Assembly: GCA_945863875.1 (NCBI GenBank)
Contig: CAMBBS010000043.1
Span: 1-34,527 of the forward strand
Direction: 5' to 3'
Source of the DNA: Desulfopila aestuarii DSM 18488
Lineage (GTDB): Bacteria > Desulfobacterota > Desulfobulbia > Desulfobulbales > Desulfocapsaceae
DNA: 34,527 bases
The notes beneath the pieces are model-generated. The model was not told the DNA's origin. It searched no databases and saw only the letters and a program-made list of their open reading frames with translations. Shown here one piece after another: positions 32,606 to 34,527 of the stretch (positions are counted from its first letter, which is position 1; every line of letters begins with the position of its first letter). The position numbers were made by a program, and so were the translations under genes.

Positions 32606-33736
32606 ATGAATACAAATAAGATGATGGTTACCCTATTGCACGGCACGTAGGCTAAAAACGCCCCCTGGACACAAGCTGGGTCACCCTTGCGCAACTGTTT
32701 GGAACAGGCAGGATATAGGGTGGAAGCTGTAAACTGGGGAGCCGGTAATAGCTTCGCACAGAGGCGTGATGGTGCACTGCTACTTCGTCGTCACCTGCTT
32801 GAGCACTCTGAATACGAGCACTTCGTCATTGCCCATAGTCACGGTGGAAATGTTGCTCTCCGTGCAGCCGATGGGGACGATGCTTTGTTCAAGGGCTTGA
32901 TTTGCCTCAATACCCCTTTCCTCGGTGTGCTCGGTCGCAATCAGCAACTCCTCAGCAACATCGGTGTGATGGGACTAGGGTCTGCAGGATTTATGTTGTA
33001 CGGATTCTGGCTACGCGATGGTTTTGGATGGTCGCTCTTATATTGTCTGCTTGGGATAATTGCACTGACTATGATACTGACATCAGTTTATTTGTTAATC
33101 AGAAAATGGGTACTGCGTCGAGGAGAAGGCTTTTACTGCAGGATGCTTGAGTCTACGCCAATATATTGCTTGAGTACTCCGGACGATGAAGCGTATGGTG
33201 CGCTTGCCTTTTTCTCATCACTGCAGAATTTCATATTCCTCACTCTCGCTACTCCGTTGATATTCAACAAAGCCATCGGTACGATAATCGGTTTACTGAT
33301 TATTTTTGAAATACTTCCTTTCATCTATCTGCCATGGGATATCATAACAGGTAATTACCACTATACCCTAGATTTTCTTGAGACTTTGCCAAGCAGTGCA
33401 ATGACTGGTAATCCTTGGCAGCCCGTGATTGCCATTGGCATCGCCTTTTTTGTTTATATGGTGTCAGCGGCCTACTATTACGGATTCTATGCTATCGCCT
33501 CACTAGTAGTGCTGATGGTCTTGGCTGCGATAGTTACCCTCAGTCAAGGTCAATTGGCGCCTTTAGCCGGGTTATTCTATCGTTTCATAGTTACATTGGT
33601 TCCGCTTTCTTGTAGTAATACGAAGTTCGAGGAGATCGAAGGGGATCAAACTCCTCTACGTCACAGCTCACTTTACGGTGACCGGGTAACAATCAGCAAG
33701 ATGATGCAATGGATGGAACAGATAAACATGGGATAA
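32606..33736 (+). pseudogene. Membrane alpha/beta hydrolase interrupted by an in-frame amber codon
   Basis: Reading from ATG 32606 (AAGGGA upstream) gives MNTNKMMVTLLHGT, then TAG at 32648-32650, then AKNAPWTQAGSPLRNCLEQA and on without a break to 33736 (376 codons including TAG). The first beta-strand with the oxyanion HG motif is followed in this family by an aromatic residue, and TAG is one base from TGG (Trp). Downstream, the nucleophile elbow FVIAHSHGGNVAL is intact and a C-terminal His candidate sits in TPLRHSSLYGDR. Between them are roughly five to six hydrophobic membrane segments (for example LLYCLLGIIALTMILTSVYL and IIGLLIIFEILPFIYL). Re-initiation at TTG 32687 would lack the oxyanion strand. 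Either a fresh pseudogene or UAG readthrough/recoding. Confidence 0.75.
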
Positions 33737-34086
33737 GTTGCTCGTATTGCTTGGTCTTGGAATGTAAATAAGTTCTTTGGTAAGCTCTTCTTTGCAGTTG
33801 CTCTATTTCCGAACAATTTTCAGCTATTAGTCGGTCCTACCCTCTCAGGAAGAAGGTTAACCTGGGGATGTGCTCAAAACCTAAAGCTTGCCAATGGAAA
33901 TCTTTCCCGGATGAAATTCTGGTTCAAGTAAGCCGCTACGCGGCAGGAAAGCCCTCACTCCTGACGATTATCCACTCAATCTTCCAGTAAAATAACCATT
34001 TTCGTTAATCAATTTCCCCTCCTCGCCCGTAAAGAGCTGTGTAGGCCTTTTTTTCTACCAACCCAATTACAAAAAAGGAGAGGAAA
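33737..34086. other. Spacer between hydrolase and IS-interrupted ORF
   Basis: About 350 bases with no supported gene. It contains a short hairpin GCCGC-TAC-GCGGC near 33933-33945 and CACTCCTGAC near 33957, whose reverse complement GTCAGGAGTG recurs near 34231 inside the IS element. Frames here are short and broken, suggesting decayed mobile DNA, but no family is recognisable. Confidence 0.4.
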
Positions 34087-34182
34087 ATGGAAAAGTATCA
34101 TTGGTTCAAGACCGAGTGGCATGTGAAGTTTGATAAATTCATGCAGGTAAGCGGACTCTGCGGCCGGAGCCTTGAGCGCTAA
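34087..34182 (+). pseudogene. Short ORF apparently cut by the IS element
   Basis: A 31-codon frame beginning MEKYHWFKTEWHVKFDKFMQ, with an excellent ribosome site AAGGAGAGG at 34075-34083 just before ATG 34087. The frame ends at TAA 34180-34182 inside the first IS terminal repeat, so the original gene probably continued and was truncated by insertion near 34173. I do not recognise the protein. It could also be a genuine small protein. Confidence 0.45.
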
Positions 34183-34220
34183 CAGGAATTGAGCCATTTC
34201 TGCTAACGAAAACTGAGCCA
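34178..34220. repeat. Two direct repeats at the IS end
   Basis: GCTAACAGGAATTGAGCCA (34178-34196) and GCTAACGAAAACTGAGCCA (34202-34220) match at 15 of 19 positions with a 24-base period. Multiple terminal repeats of this sort are typical of IS21-family ends, where the IstA transposase binds. Confidence 0.8.
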
Positions 34221-34302
34221 GAGAGTGCGCGGTCAGGAGTGCTTTGAGGGGATGCGAAAGAGCGATGTGGGTGGGTTGGTTTGCTGAGATTTGCTGAGCG
34301 GA

Positions 34303-34527
34303 TTATGTGCGGAGAGATTCTCCGTCGATCTCGATTATACAGCAGCGATGACGGAGGCGGTCGAGCAACGCATCGACCATACTTTTGGGTTGGAGGATGT
34401 CGTACCAGTGCTCGAACGCTAAATTTGTTGTGATGATTGTTGGGCGGCCTGCTTCGTAGCGTTCTTTCATGAGCTTGAAGAAGCTGTTCATCTGCTCGGG
34501 AGTTAGGGTTAGATATCCTAATTCATC
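34303..34527 (-). CDS. istB: IstB, AAA+ helper ATPase of IS21-family transposition (3' part)
   Basis: The frame is open to the window edge, so only the C-terminal 74 residues are seen. It begins with the Walker B region DELGYLTLTPEQ, followed by FFKLMKERYEAGRPTIITTN (sensor I region with TTN), FEHWYDIL, DALLDRLRHRCCIIEIDGES (the DRL-H box) and stop TAA at 34305-34303. These are classic IstB signatures. IstB loads DNA and the IstA transposase in cut-and-paste transposition. The visible part looks intact. Confidence 0.93.
   Translation of the reverse strand, partial: DELGYLTLTPEQMNSFFKLMKERYEAGRPTIITTNLAFEHWYDILQPKSMVDALLDRLRHRCCIIEIDGESLRT

Larger units (their letters stand above)
34173..34527 (-). 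mobile_element. IS21-family insertion sequence, istB-side end (partial)
   Basis: The element's end carries repeated transposase-binding-type sequences followed by the 3' part of istB on the minus strand, and it runs off the right edge; istA would lie beyond. The boundary is placed at the TG of TGAGCGCTAACAGG on the assumption that IS21 elements end in TG/CA. The exact end and any target duplication cannot be confirmed without the other end. Confidence 0.7.

Noticed and set aside
32491-32694. 67-aa minus frame at the hydrolase start (inner ATG gives 38 aa)
   Set aside because: No ribosome site at either start, and it overlaps the hydrolase start on the better-supported strand.
34009-34197. 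62-aa minus frame at the IS border
   Set aside because: It spans the IS junction and the terminal repeats, so it is a chance frame.
1-34527. CRISPR array or other regularly spaced repeats
   Set aside because: No set of three or more regularly spaced repeats was seen; the only tandem pairs are at the IS21 end.

Overview
The window looks like a chromosomal segment of an anaerobic Desulfobacterota-type bacterium (Desulfobulbales-like is my inference). The reasons are a nonaheme cytochrome c lipoprotein, duplicated molybdenum-cofactor genes, many PAS sensor kinases and response regulators, a stand-alone IMP cyclohydrolase, and a cNMP-binding/DUF4388 protein of a kind I associate with that phylum. 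No taxonomic marker was searched.

Layout. 17-737: a decayed IscB (RRXRR/HNH, Cas9-ancestor type) gene with two internal deletions and frameshifts. 767-3886 (+): operon of an Mrp/ApbC-type ATPase, a PAS histidine kinase and two universal stress proteins. 4006-7016 (-): stress and signalling genes, namely an orphan response regulator with a Cys-rich tail, a cold-shock protein, a third universal stress protein with an overlapping small membrane protein, Hsp20 and a PilZ protein. 7228-14359 (-): one probable six-gene operon (unknown protein, moeA, moeA-PBP fusion, moaD, multi-PAS kinase, LuxR-type regulator) that joins molybdopterin synthesis to a two-component system; a clean operator-like dyad lies upstream.

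14546-17095 (+): phosphoglycerate mutase GpmI, a DarP/YjgA-like ribosome protein and a small coiled-coil protein. 17170-17964 (-): FolE2. 18172-22591 (+): very tight operon of an Hsp15-like S4 protein, IMP cyclohydrolase, PurN, PyrR and a U32 peptidase family protein. 22610-23707 (-): cNMP/DUF4388 protein. 24043-24315 (+): rpsT with a good promoter, a long leader and an intrinsic terminator. 24501-29171 (+): trpE-G-D-C-F without trpB or trpA. 29193-31469 (-): a nonaheme c-type lipoprotein followed by RlpA. 31655-31730 (+): tRNA-Thr(CGU); its promoter and that of the cytochrome gene overlap back to back.

Downstream of the tRNA the sequence changes character: gene-poor, visibly more AT-rich, with decayed content. 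It holds a minus-strand terminator without its gene, a membrane alpha/beta hydrolase interrupted by an in-frame amber codon exactly where a Trp is expected, a short ORF cut by an insertion sequence, and the istB end of an IS21-family element running off the right edge. This looks like a degraded island next to a tRNA gene.

I did not find an unambiguous new defence or RNA system. The best leads are the molybdenum-cofactor/two-component operon with its dyad, the amber-interrupted hydrolase, the IscB relic, and the shared divergent promoter between the cytochrome and tRNA genes.
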